This document shows, in pieces, positions 17,641 to 26,656 of a stretch of DNA of 64,000 nt (position 1 is the first letter of the stretch; every line of letters begins with the position of its first letter). Source of the DNA: Streptomyces sp. YS415 (GTDB lineage Bacteria; Actinomycetota; Actinomycetes; Streptomycetales; Streptomycetaceae). The DNA lies in assembly GCF_023544665.1 (NCBI RefSeq), contig NZ_JAMJFL010000007.1, positions 62,001-126,000 of the forward strand, read 5' to 3'. The notes below the pieces were generated by a model. The model had not been told where the DNA came from, did no database searches, and saw only the letters and a list, made by a program, of their open reading frames with translations. Made by a program: the position numbers and the translations under genes.

Positions 17641-17976
17641 ATGACCGACCCCGCCCGCAACACCCTGCCGCTGCCCGACTACGACCACCTGCCCCTGGGC
17701 AGCCTGGAGAGCCGCGTACGGTCGCTGTCGGCGGACGAGGTGGAGAAGCTGCTGGCGTACGAGCGTTCGCACGCCGACCGCCTCCCCGTGACGCAGGTGC
17801 TGGGCACCCGTCTGGAGCAGCTGCAGACCGGGTCCGAGCCCACGTCCGGTGACCCCGGCGCGGTACGCCCGGAGCAGACCACGGGCCACGCCGGCTCCCC
17901 CGTCTCACCGGCGACCTCGCCCCAGCCCTTCAGCCCGCCGCCGCACGGCACCCCGGACCAGCGGGGCAACAGGTAA
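17641..17976 (+). CDS. Small conserved actinobacterial protein (DUF8129-like)
   Basis: A 111-residue protein with a conserved N-terminal half (LPDYDHLPLGSLESRVRSLS, then EKLLAYERSHADRLPV and LGTRLEQLQ) and a disordered Pro/Gly-rich tail. The N-terminal pattern is shared with small actinobacterial lipid-droplet-associated-type proteins (DUF8129, recalled, not checked). The start at 17641 (ATG) is preferred because GGGAAGTGAG precedes it at proper distance; GTG at 17632 would overlap that site. A strong hairpin terminator follows at 18015. Confidence 0.65.
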   Translation: MTDPARNTLPLPDYDHLPLGSLESRVRSLSADEVEKLLAYERSHADRLPVTQVLGTRLEQLQTGSEPTSGDPGAVRPEQTTGHAGSPVSPATSPQPFSPPPHGTPDQRGNR

Positions 17977-18014
17977 CGCTCCGCCTCTCCCGGACACCGG
18001 GGCTGCGCGGTACA

Positions 18015-18060
18015 CCTCCCCTTCAGGGCCCCTCGGCTCTGAGGGGGAGGCCGTTTGTTC
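18015..18060. terminator. Hairpin terminator between convergent genes
   Basis: CCTCCCCTTCAG (18015-18026) pairs with CTGAGGGGGAGG (18039-18050), 12-bp arms with a single G:U-type mismatch and a 12-nt loop, followed by CCGTTTGTTC. It lies between the small + strand gene ending at 17976 and the - strand phosphoketolase stop at 18071, so it can serve both. Confidence 0.75.
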
Positions 18061-18070
18061 AGTCGTCTGT

Positions 18071-20452
18071 TCAGGCGTTCCAGGTCCACTCCGCGACCTC
18101 GGGCATGTCACTGCCGTGCTCGCGGATCCAGGCGTGGTGGCGGGTGCGGGCGTCGGCCATGGTCTGGCGTACGGCCGCGGCGCGCACCGCGAGGCCGGGG
18201 ACGCGGTCGATGACGTCCATGACCAGGCGGTAGCGGTCGAGGTCGTTGCGGACGACCATGTCGAACGGCGTGGTCGTGGTGCCGGACTCCTTGTAGCCGC
18301 GGACGTGCAGGTGCTGGTGGCCGTTGCGGCGGTAGGCCAGGCGGTGGATCAGCCAGGGATAGCCGTGGTAGGCGAAGATCACCGGCTTGTCGGCGGTGAA
18401 CAGGCCGTCGTACTCGTAGTCGTTCATGCCGTGCGGGTGCTCCGCACTGGGCATCAGCCGGGCGATGTCGACGACGTTGACCACGCGCACCGCGAGCCGG
18501 GGCAGATGGCGGCGCAGCAGCTGGGCGGCGGCCAGTACCTCCTGGGTGGGCACGTCGCCGGCGCAGGCGAGGACCACGTCGGGCTCGCCGCCGTTCTCGC
18601 TGCCCGCCCAGTCCCAGATGCCGGCGCCGCGTGCGCAGTGGGCGCGGGCTTCGTCCATCGACAGCCAGTCGAAGCAGGGCTGCTTGCCGGCGACGATGAC
18701 GTTGACGTAGTCGCGGCTGCGCAGCGCGTGATCGGCCACCGAGAGCAGGGTGTTGGTGTCCGGCGGGAGGTAGACCCGCACGACTTCGGGGCTCTTGTTG
18801 AGGACGTGGTCGACGAAGCCGGGGTCCTGGTGCGAGAAGCCGTTGTGGTCCTGGCGCCACACATGGGACGTCAGCAGGTAGTTGAGGGAGGCGATGGGCG
18901 CCCGCCAGGACAGCTCCCGCGAGGTCTTCAGCCACTTGATGTGCTGGTTGACCATGGAGTCGACGATGTGCACGAACGCCTCGTAGCAGGAGAACAGCCC
19001 GTGCCTGCCCGTCAGCAGGTATCCCTCCAGCCAGCCCTGGCAGGTGTGCTCGGAGAGGATCTCCAGGACCCGGCCGTGCCGGTCGAGGTGCTCGTCGACC
19101 GGGAGCATGCCGGCCTGCCAGGCCTTGCCGCTGCTCTCGAAGACGGCCTGGAGCCGGTTGGAGGCGGTCTCGTCCGGGCCTACGACCCGGAAGTTCCGGC
19201 GGTCCGCGGTGTCCTTCATGATCTGGGCGAGGAGATCGCCGAGGATCCGGGTGGGTTCGTTCAGGGTGGTGCCGGGCTTGTCGACGGGGACGGCGAACCG
19301 GTCGAGGGAGTCGATCGGCAGCTCGCGCACCAGCAGGCCGCCGTTGGCGTGCGGGGTGGAGCCCAGTCGGCGGGTGCCCTCGGGCAGGCAGGCCAGGACG
19401 TCCGGGGCGGGCCGCCCGTCGTCGTCGAACAGTTCTTCGGGCCGGTACGAGCGCAGCCACTGCTCCAGCTGGCGCAGGTGCTCGGGGTTCTCGCGGACGC
19501 CGGAGAGCGGGACCTGGTGGGCGCGCCAGGTGCCCTCGACAGGGACCCCGTCGACCTCGGCGGGCCCGGTCCAGCCCTTGGGGGTGCGCAGCACGATGAC
19601 CGGCCACCGCAGGCGCTCGGTCGCCCCGTCCTCTCGGGCGCCGCGCTGGATCCCGGCGATGCGGTCCAGGGCGGTGTCGAAGGCCTGGGCCATGGCGCGG
19701 TGCACGGCGGCGGGGTCGTCGCCGGAGACGTACAGCGGATCATGGCCGTAGCCGCGCAGCAGTTCGTCGAGTTCCGGCTCGGGCAGCCGGGCGAGCACGG
19801 TGGGGTTGGCGATCTTGTAGCCGTTCAGGTGCAGGATCGGCAGGACGGCCCCGTCGTGGACCGGGTCGAGGAACTTGTTGGAGTGCCAGGAGGCGGCCAG
19901 CGGGCCGGTCTCCGCCTCGCCGTCACCGATCACGCAGGCGACGACCAGGCCGGGGTTGTCGAAGGCGGCGCCGTAGGCGTGGGAGAGCGCGTAGCCGAGC
20001 TCGCCGCCCTCGTGGAGGGAGCCGGGGGTCTCCGGCGCCACATGGCTGGGCACCCCGCCGGGGAAGGAAAACTGCCGGAACAGCCGGCGCATGCCCTCCG
20101 CGTCCCGGCCGATGTCGGGGTAGGTCTCGCTGTAGCTCCCCTCCAGCCAGGAGTTGGCGACCACGGACGGCCCGCCGTGTCCGGGCCCCCACACGCACAG
20201 CGCGTCCAGGTCGCGGGCCTTGATGACCCGGTTCAGGTGGGTGTACACGAGATTCAGGCCGGGCGAGGTGCCCCAGTGCCCGAGCAGACGTGGCTTGATG
20301 TGCTCGGCGCTCAGCGGCTCGCGCAGCAGCGGGTTGGCGAGCAGGTAGATCTGTCCGGCGGCCAGATAGTTGGCCGCGCGCCAGTGGGCGTCCAGGGTGC
20401 GCAGCTCGTCGTCGGTCAGTACGGTGCTGTTCTGGTGTTCGACCGTGGACAT
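18071..20452 (-). CDS. xfp: Phosphoketolase (xylulose-5-P / fructose-6-P phosphoketolase)
   Basis: A 793-residue TPP enzyme cleaving xylulose-5-phosphate or fructose-6-phosphate with phosphate to acetyl phosphate plus glyceraldehyde-3-P or erythrose-4-P. Length is typical. Visible are HWGTSPGLN at 59-67, WGPGHGGPS at 88-96, the TPP/Mg motif GDGEAETG at 176-183 followed by the asparagine of [11 protein letters not shown], and [17 protein letters not shown] near the C-terminus. Acetyl phosphate can yield ATP through acetate kinase, so this is an oxygen-independent ATP source from sugar phosphate. It is divergent from ppk2 with only 48 bp between starts, suggesting joint control. Confidence 0.95.
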   Translation of the reverse strand: MSTVEHQNSTVLTDDELRTLDAHWRAANYLAAGQIYLLANPLLREPLSAEHIKPRLLGHWGTSPGLNLVYTHLNRVIKARDLDALCVWGPGHGGPSVVANSWLEGSYSETYPDIGRDAEGMRRLFRQFSFPGGVPSHVAPETPGSLHEGGELGYALSHAYGAAFDNPGLVVACVIGDGEAETGPLAASWHSNKFLDPVHDGAVLPILHLNGYKIANPTVLARLPEPELDELLRGYGHDPLYVSGDDPAAVHRAMAQAFDTALDRIAGIQRGAREDGATERLRWPVIVLRTPKGWTGPAEVDGVPVEGTWRAHQVPLSGVRENPEHLRQLEQWLRSYRPEELFDDDGRPAPDVLACLPEGTRRLGSTPHANGGLLVRELPIDSLDRFAVPVDKPGTTLNEPTRILGDLLAQIMKDTADRRNFRVVGPDETASNRLQAVFESSGKAWQAGMLPVDEHLDRHGRVLEILSEHTCQGWLEGYLLTGRHGLFSCYEAFVHIVDSMVNQHIKWLKTSRELSWRAPIASLNYLLTSHVWRQDHNGFSHQDPGFVDHVLNKSPEVVRVYLPPDTNTLLSVADHALRSRDYVNVIVAGKQPCFDWLSMDEARAHCARGAGIWDWAGSENGGEPDVVLACAGDVPTQEVLAAAQLLRRHLPRLAVRVVNVVDIARLMPSAEHPHGMNDYEYDGLFTADKPVIFAYHGYPWLIHRLAYRRNGHQHLHVRGYKESGTTTTPFDMVVRNDLDRYRLVMDVIDRVPGLAVRAAAVRQTMADARTRHHAWIREHGSDMPEVAEWTWNA

Positions 20453-20500
20453 ACGGTGACTCCTGGGTCATCGACAGGGTGACGGGCGGTGGGAGGCGGC

Positions 20501-21304
20501 ATGGCCGGCGACAAGGCGAAGAAGCTGCCGCGCAAGACGTACGAGAAGGAACTGCTGCGCCTGCAGACCGAGTTGGTGCAGTTGCAGGAGTGGGTGCGTG
20601 CCCAGGGCGCCCGTCTTGTCGTCATCTTCGAGGGACGGGACGCGGCGGGCAAGGGCGGCACCATCAAACGAGTCACGGAGCACCTCAACCCGCGCGTGGC
20701 GCGGATCGCGGCCCTGCCCAGGCCGACCGAGCGGCAGCGCAGCCAGTGGTACTTCCAGCGGTACGTCGAGCAGCTCCCCGCCGCCGGGGAGATCGTGCTG
20801 TTCGACCGCAGCTGGTACAACCGGGCCGGGGTCGAGCATGTGATGGGCTTCTGCACCAAGGCGGAGTACCAGATCTTCCTCAGGCAATGCCCCATTTTCG
20901 AGCGGATGCTCGTGGAGGACGGAATCCTGCTGCGCAAGTACTGGTTCTCGGTCAGTGACGAGGAGCAGCAGGAGCGCTTCCGGCGCCGGCTGGAGGATCC
21001 GCTGCGGCGCTGGAAGCTGTCGCCGATGGACCTGGAGTCGATCACCCACTGGGAGGACTACTCCCGAGCCAAGGACGAGATGCTGGTCCACACCGACATC
21101 ATCGAGGCGCCTTGGTTCGTCGTGGAGAGCGACGACAAGCGCCGCGCCCGGCTGAACATGATCGCCCACCTGCTGGACTCGGTCCCCTACCGGGACGTAC
21201 CGCCCCAGGTCCTCGAACTCCCCGAGCGGCCACCGTCGACCGGCTACGAGCGCCCGCCGCGCGATCTGCAGAACTACGTGCCGGACCACGCGGCGAACCT
21301 GTGA
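20501..21304 (+). CDS. ppk2: Polyphosphate kinase 2
   Basis: A 267-residue single-domain PPK2 that uses inorganic polyphosphate to phosphorylate nucleotides (or the reverse). The Walker A loop EGRDAAGKGG spans residues 44-53, the lid/Walker B-type FDRSWYNRAGVEHVMGF spans 101-117, and the conserved PMDLESITHWEDYSRAKDEM follows near 180. Single-domain length fits class I or III; NMP versus NDP preference cannot be read. Start at the ATG at 20501 with GGGAGG 4-9 bp before it. It is divergent from phosphoketolase and converges on the USP/GH65/HAD operon. Confidence 0.93.
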   Translation: MAGDKAKKLPRKTYEKELLRLQTELVQLQEWVRAQGARLVVIFEGRDAAGKGGTIKRVTEHLNPRVARIAALPRPTERQRSQWYFQRYVEQLPAAGEIVLFDRSWYNRAGVEHVMGFCTKAEYQIFLRQCPIFERMLVEDGILLRKYWFSVSDEEQQERFRRRLEDPLRRWKLSPMDLESITHWEDYSRAKDEMLVHTDIIEAPWFVVESDDKRRARLNMIAHLLDSVPYRDVPPQVLELPERPPSTGYERPPRDLQNYVPDHAANL

Positions 21305-21325
21305 CCGGGCGCGTGGCCCGGTCAC

Positions 21326-22207
21326 CTACGGCGCCGGGTGCTGTACCGCGGCACGGACGACGGCGACCGGGCAGTCCGCGTGGTGCAGGACGGCCTGGCT
21401 GACCGAGCCGAGCAGCAGCCCGGTGAAGCCGCCCCGGCCGCGCGCCCCGACCACGACGAGCCCGGCGTCCGTACTGGCCTCGATCAGCGTGTGCCGGACC
21501 CGGCCGCGCACGAGGCGGCGCCGCACCTCGACGTCCGGGTACTTCGCGCGCGGCCCGACGAGCGCTTCGGCGAGCACCCGCTCCTCCTCGGCGCGCAGCC
21601 GGTCCTCGTCGTAGGTGACGAAGGGCGGATCGCCCGGGGCCTCGTAGACCCGGTCGGTGCGGGTGCTCCAGACATGCAGCGCCACCAGGTCCGTCCCGTG
21701 CAGCGCGGCGTGCGCGAAGGCGAACTCGACGGCGGGCTCGGCATGGGGCGAGCCGTCCACGGCCAGCAGGACCGGCCCCGCGGGATCCGGGCGGCCGCGC
21801 ACGACCAGGACCGGGCAGCCGGCGTGGGCGGCCAGGTGCGCGGCTGTGGACCCGAGCAGCAGGCTGCCGAAGCGGCTCCGGCCCCGGCTGCCGACGACCG
21901 CCAGGGACGCGGTCCGCGTCTCCAGCTCCAGCACCATCACCGGCTCGCCGACCACGGTCTCGCGGGAGATCTCCAGATGCGGTGCGGCCGTGCGAGCACG
22001 CCGTTCCGCCTCGGCGAGGGTGTCGTCGACCAGTTCGCGCACTCCGGCGCTCGCCTGACTCCAGGGCGGCACGTGGACCGACTGCCCCCCGAAGGCGTGC
22101 ACCAGCCGCAGCGCCACGCCGCGCACGGCGGCCTCGCGTGCGGCGACCCCGACCGCGGTCAGGCTCGGTTCCGAGCCGTCCACGCCCACGACGACAGGAC
22201 CGTTCAT
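21326..22207 (-). CDS. Tandem-domain universal stress protein
   Basis: A 293-residue protein with two Usp domains. Both keep the ATP-binding G-x2-G-x9-G-(S/T) motif: VVGSRGRSRFGSLLLGST near residue 125 and VVGARGRGGFTGLLLGSV near 265, each preceded by an N-terminal VVVGVDGS/LAVDGS strand. It should therefore bind ATP. ATG at 22207 is preferred over an adjacent in-frame GTG because GAGGAGG is spaced 6 bp from it. It follows the GH65 gene by 15 bp and is probably the last gene of a HAD-GH65-USP operon. In actinomycetes such proteins are induced by hypoxia and stationary phase. Confidence 0.92.
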   Translation of the reverse strand: MNGPVVVGVDGSEPSLTAVGVAAREAAVRGVALRLVHAFGGQSVHVPPWSQASAGVRELVDDTLAEAERRARTAAPHLEISRETVVGEPVMVLELETRTASLAVVGSRGRSRFGSLLLGSTAAHLAAHAGCPVLVVRGRPDPAGPVLLAVDGSPHAEPAVEFAFAHAALHGTDLVALHVWSTRTDRVYEAPGDPPFVTYDEDRLRAEEERVLAEALVGPRAKYPDVEVRRRLVRGRVRHTLIEASTDAGLVVVGARGRGGFTGLLLGSVSQAVLHHADCPVAVVRAAVQHPAP

Positions 22208-22222
22208 CACCGGCCTCCTCTC

Positions 22223-24592
22223 TCAGTCCGGCAACTTCAGCCGTGTCGACTCCCCCGGTTTCAGGACGACCGTGCGGTCCGGCAGCCGTAGGTCGATCGG
22301 GGGCGCGTCGGAGAACGGAACGGAGATGTCCAGATGTCCGTGCTCCAGGTGCAGCCGCACGCCCCAGTGGCCCTGATAACGCAGGCCGAAGCCGTACGCG
22401 GAGAGCTCCGGCAGCGGCACCGGGTCGAGCCACAGCGCTCCATCGCGGGTCTCCAGACCCGTCAGCCCGCGCTGCACCAGGTCGAGGGTGCCCGCCATGG
22501 CACCGAGGTGGATGCCCTCACCGGTGGTCCCGCCCTGCACGTCCGCGATGTCGCCCTGCAGTGCCTCCTGGCAGAACGTCCACGCCTCCGCGCGGCGGGC
22601 CCGGGCCAGCACCCAGCCGTGGACCAGACCGCTGAGGGTGGAGCCGTGGCTGGTGCGGTGCAGGTAGTAGTCGACGGTACGGTGCCAGGTCTCGTCGTCG
22701 AGCGGGACGCCCAGCCGGTCGAACAGGCCCCGCAGTTCGGCCGGGGCGAAGAGGTAGCCGAGCATCAGCACGTCGGCCTGCTTGGAGGCCTGGTAGCGGT
22801 TGACGGTGTCGCCCTCCGCCTCCAGGATCCGGTCCAGACGGCGGATGTCGCCGTACCGCCGGCGGTATTCGTTCCAGGGCAGCTCGGCGAGCTCGCCGTA
22901 GCCGTCGAACTGGCTGATGACACCGGAGTGGAAGGGCACGTACAGCGTCCGCGAGACCTCATGCCACAGTTCCAATTCGGTCACGTCCAGGCCCGTGCGT
23001 TCGGCGAGTTCGCGGCGCCTCGGTTCCGGCAGGGCGTCGATCAGCTCCAGGGCGCGCATGAGCACCCAGGCGGCCGTGACGTTGGTGTAGGCGTTGTCGT
23101 CGAGGCCGGGGACGCTCGCGCCGGGGTAGGCGTCGTGGTACTCGTCGGGGCCGACCACACCCGTGATGCGGTACCGGCCGAGCCCGTCGTCGTACTCGGC
23201 GGCGTCCGCCCAGAAGCGGGCGATCTGGAGCATCATCTCGGCGCCCTTGGTGTGCCGGAACTCCATGTCGCCGCTGGCCTCGCAGTACTGCCAGACGTTG
23301 TACGCGATGGCCGAACCGACGTGGTACTGCAGATGCGAGTGGTCGGGCAGCCAGCGCCCCGAGCGCGGGTTGAGATGCAGCTGCTGGGTCTCCTCGCGGC
23401 CGTCGCTGCCGCTCTGCCACGGGAACAGGGCGCCCCGCCGGCCGACGGCCCGCGCCGAGGTGCAGGCCTTTTCCAGGCGGCGGTGGCGGTAACGCAGCAG
23501 GGCCCGGGAGACCTCGGGGAAGTGCAGGTTGAGGAACGGCAGCACGAACAGCTCGTCCCAGAAGACGTGCCCGCGGTAGGCCTCGCCGTGCAGTCCCCGG
23601 GCGGGCACGCCCACGTCGAGGTCGGCGGTGTGCGGGGAGAGCGTCTGCAGCACATGGAACAGGTGCAGCCGCAGAATGCGGCCCGACTCCCCGGCGACCT
23701 CCAGGGCGGCCCGGCGCCAGAGCTGGTCCCAGACCGTGCAGTGCGAGGTGAGCAGGTCGTCGAAGCCGGGCGCACGCCCGACCCGGTCGACGGCGGCGTG
23801 CAGCGGATCGCTGATGGCCGGGTCGCGCGAGGTGTACAGGGCGATGACCTTGTCGACAGTGCGGGCGCGGCCGTCGGCGAGCGCCAGGACGGTGTGCTGG
23901 GTGGTGCGCCGGTTCTTGTTGCGGACGGTGACCAGCCCGTCGGAGGTCAGCCGGGCCGCCATGCCGATGCGGACGTCCGAGGTGCGAGTGCGGCAGCGCA
24001 GCCACACGGTCTCCGGGGTGGCGGTGCCCGCCTGCACATGGATGAGGTGGTGGCCGTCCAGGTCGCGGTAGCGCGGTACGCCCGCGTTGGTGACGCCGCC
24101 GTCGAGGGACGCCTCGACCTCCAGCTCGCCGGAGAACCCCTCGGCGGTGAACTCGGTGCGCAGCGCGGCCAGATGCGGGTCCGCCATGTGCACGATCCGC
24201 TGCTGGTGGACCGCAAGGACGCGTCCTGCGCCCAGGTCGTAGCGGGTGCGCCGCTCCAGCATCCCGGAAGCCAGGAGCAGCCCCATGCGGTGCTCCACCA
24301 GCGGGGCGGTGTCGGGCGTCAGCCAGGGCCCGCCGCGCAGCCGGAAGCGCAGGGGCAGCCAGTTGGGGACGTTGACCATGTCCTCGTTCTCGACCTGGCG
24401 TCCCGCCACATCGGAGGTGAGCCGGTTGTAGCAGCCCGCGACATACGTGCCCGGGTAGTGGATGTCGTCGGCCGTGCACTCCGGCAGCGCGCCCCGGGTG
24501 GCGAAGTAGCCGTTGCCCAGGGTGCACAGGGACTCGCGCAGCCGTTCGTCCGTGGGCTCGTAGCCCTCGTACTCCCAGGTCCATCCCGTCAC
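22223..24592 (-). CDS. Glycoside hydrolase family 65 phosphorylase (trehalose/maltose/kojibiose-type)
   Basis: A 789-residue GH65 enzyme, probably converting an alpha-linked disaccharide plus phosphate into beta-glucose-1-phosphate and glucose. The catalytic acid is Glu484 in GPDEYH. Phosphate-binding features of phosphorylases, the SKQADVLML and TSHGSTLSG motifs (about residues 600 and 640), are present, arguing against a plain hydrolase. Disaccharide specificity is not readable. GTG start overlaps the upstream HAD stop by 4 bp. The HAD product is the expected partner that converts beta-G1P to G6P. Confidence 0.9.
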   Translation of the reverse strand: MTGWTWEYEGYEPTDERLRESLCTLGNGYFATRGALPECTADDIHYPGTYVAGCYNRLTSDVAGRQVENEDMVNVPNWLPLRFRLRGGPWLTPDTAPLVEHRMGLLLASGMLERRTRYDLGAGRVLAVHQQRIVHMADPHLAALRTEFTAEGFSGELEVEASLDGGVTNAGVPRYRDLDGHHLIHVQAGTATPETVWLRCRTRTSDVRIGMAARLTSDGLVTVRNKNRRTTQHTVLALADGRARTVDKVIALYTSRDPAISDPLHAAVDRVGRAPGFDDLLTSHCTVWDQLWRRAALEVAGESGRILRLHLFHVLQTLSPHTADLDVGVPARGLHGEAYRGHVFWDELFVLPFLNLHFPEVSRALLRYRHRRLEKACTSARAVGRRGALFPWQSGSDGREETQQLHLNPRSGRWLPDHSHLQYHVGSAIAYNVWQYCEASGDMEFRHTKGAEMMLQIARFWADAAEYDDGLGRYRITGVVGPDEYHDAYPGASVPGLDDNAYTNVTAAWVLMRALELIDALPEPRRRELAERTGLDVTELELWHEVSRTLYVPFHSGVISQFDGYGELAELPWNEYRRRYGDIRRLDRILEAEGDTVNRYQASKQADVLMLGYLFAPAELRGLFDRLGVPLDDETWHRTVDYYLHRTSHGSTLSGLVHGWVLARARRAEAWTFCQEALQGDIADVQGGTTGEGIHLGAMAGTLDLVQRGLTGLETRDGALWLDPVPLPELSAYGFGLRYQGHWGVRLHLEHGHLDISVPFSDAPPIDLRLPDRTVVLKPGESTRLKLPD

Positions 24593-25329
24593 GTCGACTC
24601 CTCACCGAGCAGTTCCGCGAGATCTCGTACGACGATGTCGGCACCGTGGCGGCGCAGTCTGTCCGCCGAGTCCCCCGAGGCGGCCCGGTCCACGCCCACC
24701 ACCAGGGCGAATCCGCCCCGCTTGCCCGCCTCCACCCCCGCCAGGGCGTCCTCCACGACGGCGGCGCGGTCGGCGCGGACGCCGAGCCGGTCTGCGGCGG
24801 TGCGGAACAGGTCGGGCTCGGGCTTGCCCGGCAGGCCGAGGCGGGCCGCCTCGCCACCGTCCACCAGGACGTCGAACAGGTCGCGCACACCGGCTCGGGT
24901 GAGCAGTTCACCGGCGTGCCGGGAGGCCGAGGCCGCCGCCACGGGGAGTCCCGCCCGGCGCAGGGCGCGCACCAGGCGCACGGTGCCGGGAAAGGCCTCC
25001 ACGCCGTGCTCGCGCAGGCGCCGGGTGAACAGTTCCTCCTTGGCGGCGGCGACGGCCCGCACGGTGTCGTCCGAGGTCTCGACGGCGCGGGAGGCGAGGA
25101 AGGCGGCGGCGCCGTCGAGGCGGGACCTGCCGTCCACGAACCGCAGGTAGTCGTCCTGGACGTCGAACGGCCGTCGCTGCTCGGGATCCTCGGGCGGATG
25201 CGCCTCCAGGAAGGCGTCGAAGGCCTCCTTCCAGGCCGCCGCGTGCACCCGCGCGGAGTCGGTGATCACACCGTCGGTGTCGAAGACGACGGCTCGGACG
25301 TCGGTCAGCGAGGGGGCGAGGCGCTCCAT
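24589..25329 (-). CDS. HAD-superfamily beta-phosphoglucomutase-like enzyme
   Basis: A 246-residue HAD enzyme. Motif I is FDTDGVITDS (nucleophile Asp at about residue 17 and acid/base Asp two positions later), the cap contains the WKEAFDAFL segment, motif II is AAASASRHA, the lysine lies in GLPGKPEPD and motif III/IV is VVEDALAGVEAGKRGG. All are characteristic of beta-phosphoglucomutase, which isomerises beta-glucose-1-P to glucose-6-P. It overlaps the GH65 gene by 4 bp, the classic phosphorylase/mutase pair. ATG at 25329 is chosen with GGAG five bases upstream; an in-frame GTG lies two codons earlier. Confidence 0.9.
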   Translation of the reverse strand: MERLAPSLTDVRAVVFDTDGVITDSARVHAAAWKEAFDAFLEAHPPEDPEQRRPFDVQDDYLRFVDGRSRLDGAAAFLASRAVETSDDTVRAVAAAKEELFTRRLREHGVEAFPGTVRLVRALRRAGLPVAAASASRHAGELLTRAGVRDLFDVLVDGGEAARLGLPGKPEPDLFRTAADRLGVRADRAAVVEDALAGVEAGKRGGFALVVGVDRAASGDSADRLRRHGADIVVRDLAELLGEEST

Positions 25330-25724
25330 GGTCACTCCGGCTGGGGTACGACGGCGACGGGGCGGGCGGCACGGTGGGGCAAGGCGGGTCCGGCCCGGCG
25401 CGGGAGGAGGGCGGAGGCGCCGGGGCAGGTGAGGCCGGGCCAGGGACCGGGAGCGCCGGACCGTCCGCCGGCGACCACCACCAGGGGCAGCTCCATGGCG
25501 CCCACCGCCTTTCCGTCGGCCGCGGCGCGATGCCGCGCCGCTCCGACTCCACGGTCGCACGGGTGCCCGGGAAACCGCAGGCGGGCAAGTCGACCCCCGC
25601 GCACGCGGTGATGCACGAGTTCTGTGCAGGAGCGGCACACAGGCTGCACCCGGCCTCTGGAAAGGCTCGCTACGGTTCTGGCCGATCGATCCCCCGTGCG
25701 AACGCCGAGTCAGAAAGACCGCGG
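25330..25724. other. Divergent intergenic region between HAD operon and SCO2400-type gene
   Basis: These 395 bp hold no convincing gene. A perfect hairpin CGGCGCG-ATGC-CGCGCCG lies at 25523-25540. On the - strand an ATG at 25496 opens a short frame beginning Met-Glu-Leu-Pro-Leu-Val-Val that recalls the start of Streptomyces universal stress proteins but then loses all similarity. Promoters for both flanking genes must lie here; I see no clear -35/-10 pair. Confidence 0.5.
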
Positions 25725-26450
25725 ATGGACTACTGCTCCACATGCCGTCGGCATCTCAACGGTGCCCTGGTGTGCCCCGGGTGCGGCGCCTACGCCCCGG
25801 ACATCGCTCCCCCGATGGCGCCGGGACCCGCGGCGGCCCGCTCCGACAGCACCTGGCCCGACGTGGAACCCCCCGCGGAGGAACAGCCCCCGCACGAGGA
25901 GCCGGCGGCCCTGCCCGACCCGCCCTCGGGCCGGGCCGCGCTTCGGCGCCGGCGGGCCCGCTGGAAGAAGAACCAGCGCAAGGCCGTGGTGGCCACCGCG
26001 GTCGCGCTGGTCGGCGGCGGGCTGACCTTCGCCTCGCTGGGCCAGCAGTCCGGGGACCGCGCTCAGGCGGCCACGGCGCCCGACACCACCGCCATGGGCA
26101 CCGGCGAGGAGCAGGCCGATGAGCCGGCCCAAGCCGCGTCGGCACCGCCCGACACGCGCCGTCCCCGGCCCGGCACCCCCTCCGCCCGGCCCTCGGCCGC
26201 CACGCATCCGCGCGAGCAAGCCGTCGCCACCGTCCCGGCCACGTCCCAGCCGGCTCCCGCGTCCACCGCCGCCACGGCGCCACCGGCCGCCCAGTCCCAG
26301 CCACTCCCCGCCGTCACCGACACGGCTCCCCGGCCGACGGCCACGCCGACACCCCCGGCCACCGAGGCGGGCACACCGGCACCGGCGCCCCCTTCGCCCT
26401 CGGCGACCTCGCCCTCGGGACTCTGCCTGCTGGTGCTGTGCATCGATTGA
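25725..26450 (+). CDS. SCO2400-family protein: zinc ribbon, transmembrane helix, Pro/Thr-rich tail
   Basis: A 241-residue protein. Residues 4-20 form a zinc ribbon (CSTC...CPGC, CxxC-x9-CxxC). A basic segment RRRRARWKKNQRK precedes one transmembrane helix (about 85-105, AVVATAVALVGGGLTFASLG). The rest is a Pro/Ala/Thr-rich extended tail, probably outside the cell, ending in a short hydrophobic CLLVLCID with two cysteines. The N-terminus matches the Streptomyces SCO2400 family, which has no known function. The start is the ATG immediately before the ribbon. It is divergent from the HAD-GH65-USP operon. Confidence 0.75.
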   Translation: MDYCSTCRRHLNGALVCPGCGAYAPDIAPPMAPGPAAARSDSTWPDVEPPAEEQPPHEEPAALPDPPSGRAALRRRRARWKKNQRKAVVATAVALVGGGLTFASLGQQSGDRAQAATAPDTTAMGTGEEQADEPAQAASAPPDTRRPRPGTPSARPSAATHPREQAVATVPATSQPAPASTAATAPPAAQSQPLPAVTDTAPRPTATPTPPATEAGTPAPAPPSPSATSPSGLCLLVLCID

Positions 26451-26474
26451 TCCGGCAGTGCGGGCAGTCCCGCC

Positions 26475-26570
26475 TCACTGCTCGGCAGGCGACACCGGAG
26501 CCTGACACTCCAGCCAGGCCCCTCCGCCCTTGAGGGTGCTCACCTCAAGCGCACCATCGAGCTGTCGGTA
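26475..26570 (-). pseudogene. Remnant of a sensor histidine kinase C-terminus (DevS/NarX-type)
   Basis: On the - strand an unannotatable frame ending at the stop at 26475 reads ...RYRQLDGALEVSTLKGGG followed by AWLECQAPVSPAEQ. This is the familiar end of a HATPase_c domain of HPK7-type kinases (RA..LGG.FEV....GGGT.L.W..P). Upstream sequence in the same frame has no N-box, D-box or G-box, so only about 32 codons remain and the gene is dead. Its position beside an Rv1733c-family gene suggests that a DevS/OsdK-like sensor once stood here. Confidence 0.45.
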
Positions 26571-26656
26571 CCGCCCGTCGCCGTCGACTGATCGGGGCGA
26601 CCACCGTGTGAGCGGTGCGATGCGCGGTAACGAGAGGGGCGAGGAGGTGCGGACCC

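Noticed and set aside
25332..25496. A - strand frame starting Met-Glu-Leu-Pro-Leu-Val-Val, like the start of a universal stress protein
   Set aside because: Only about seven residues resemble a USP; the rest lacks the fold and ATP motif. Too little to call even a pseudogene.
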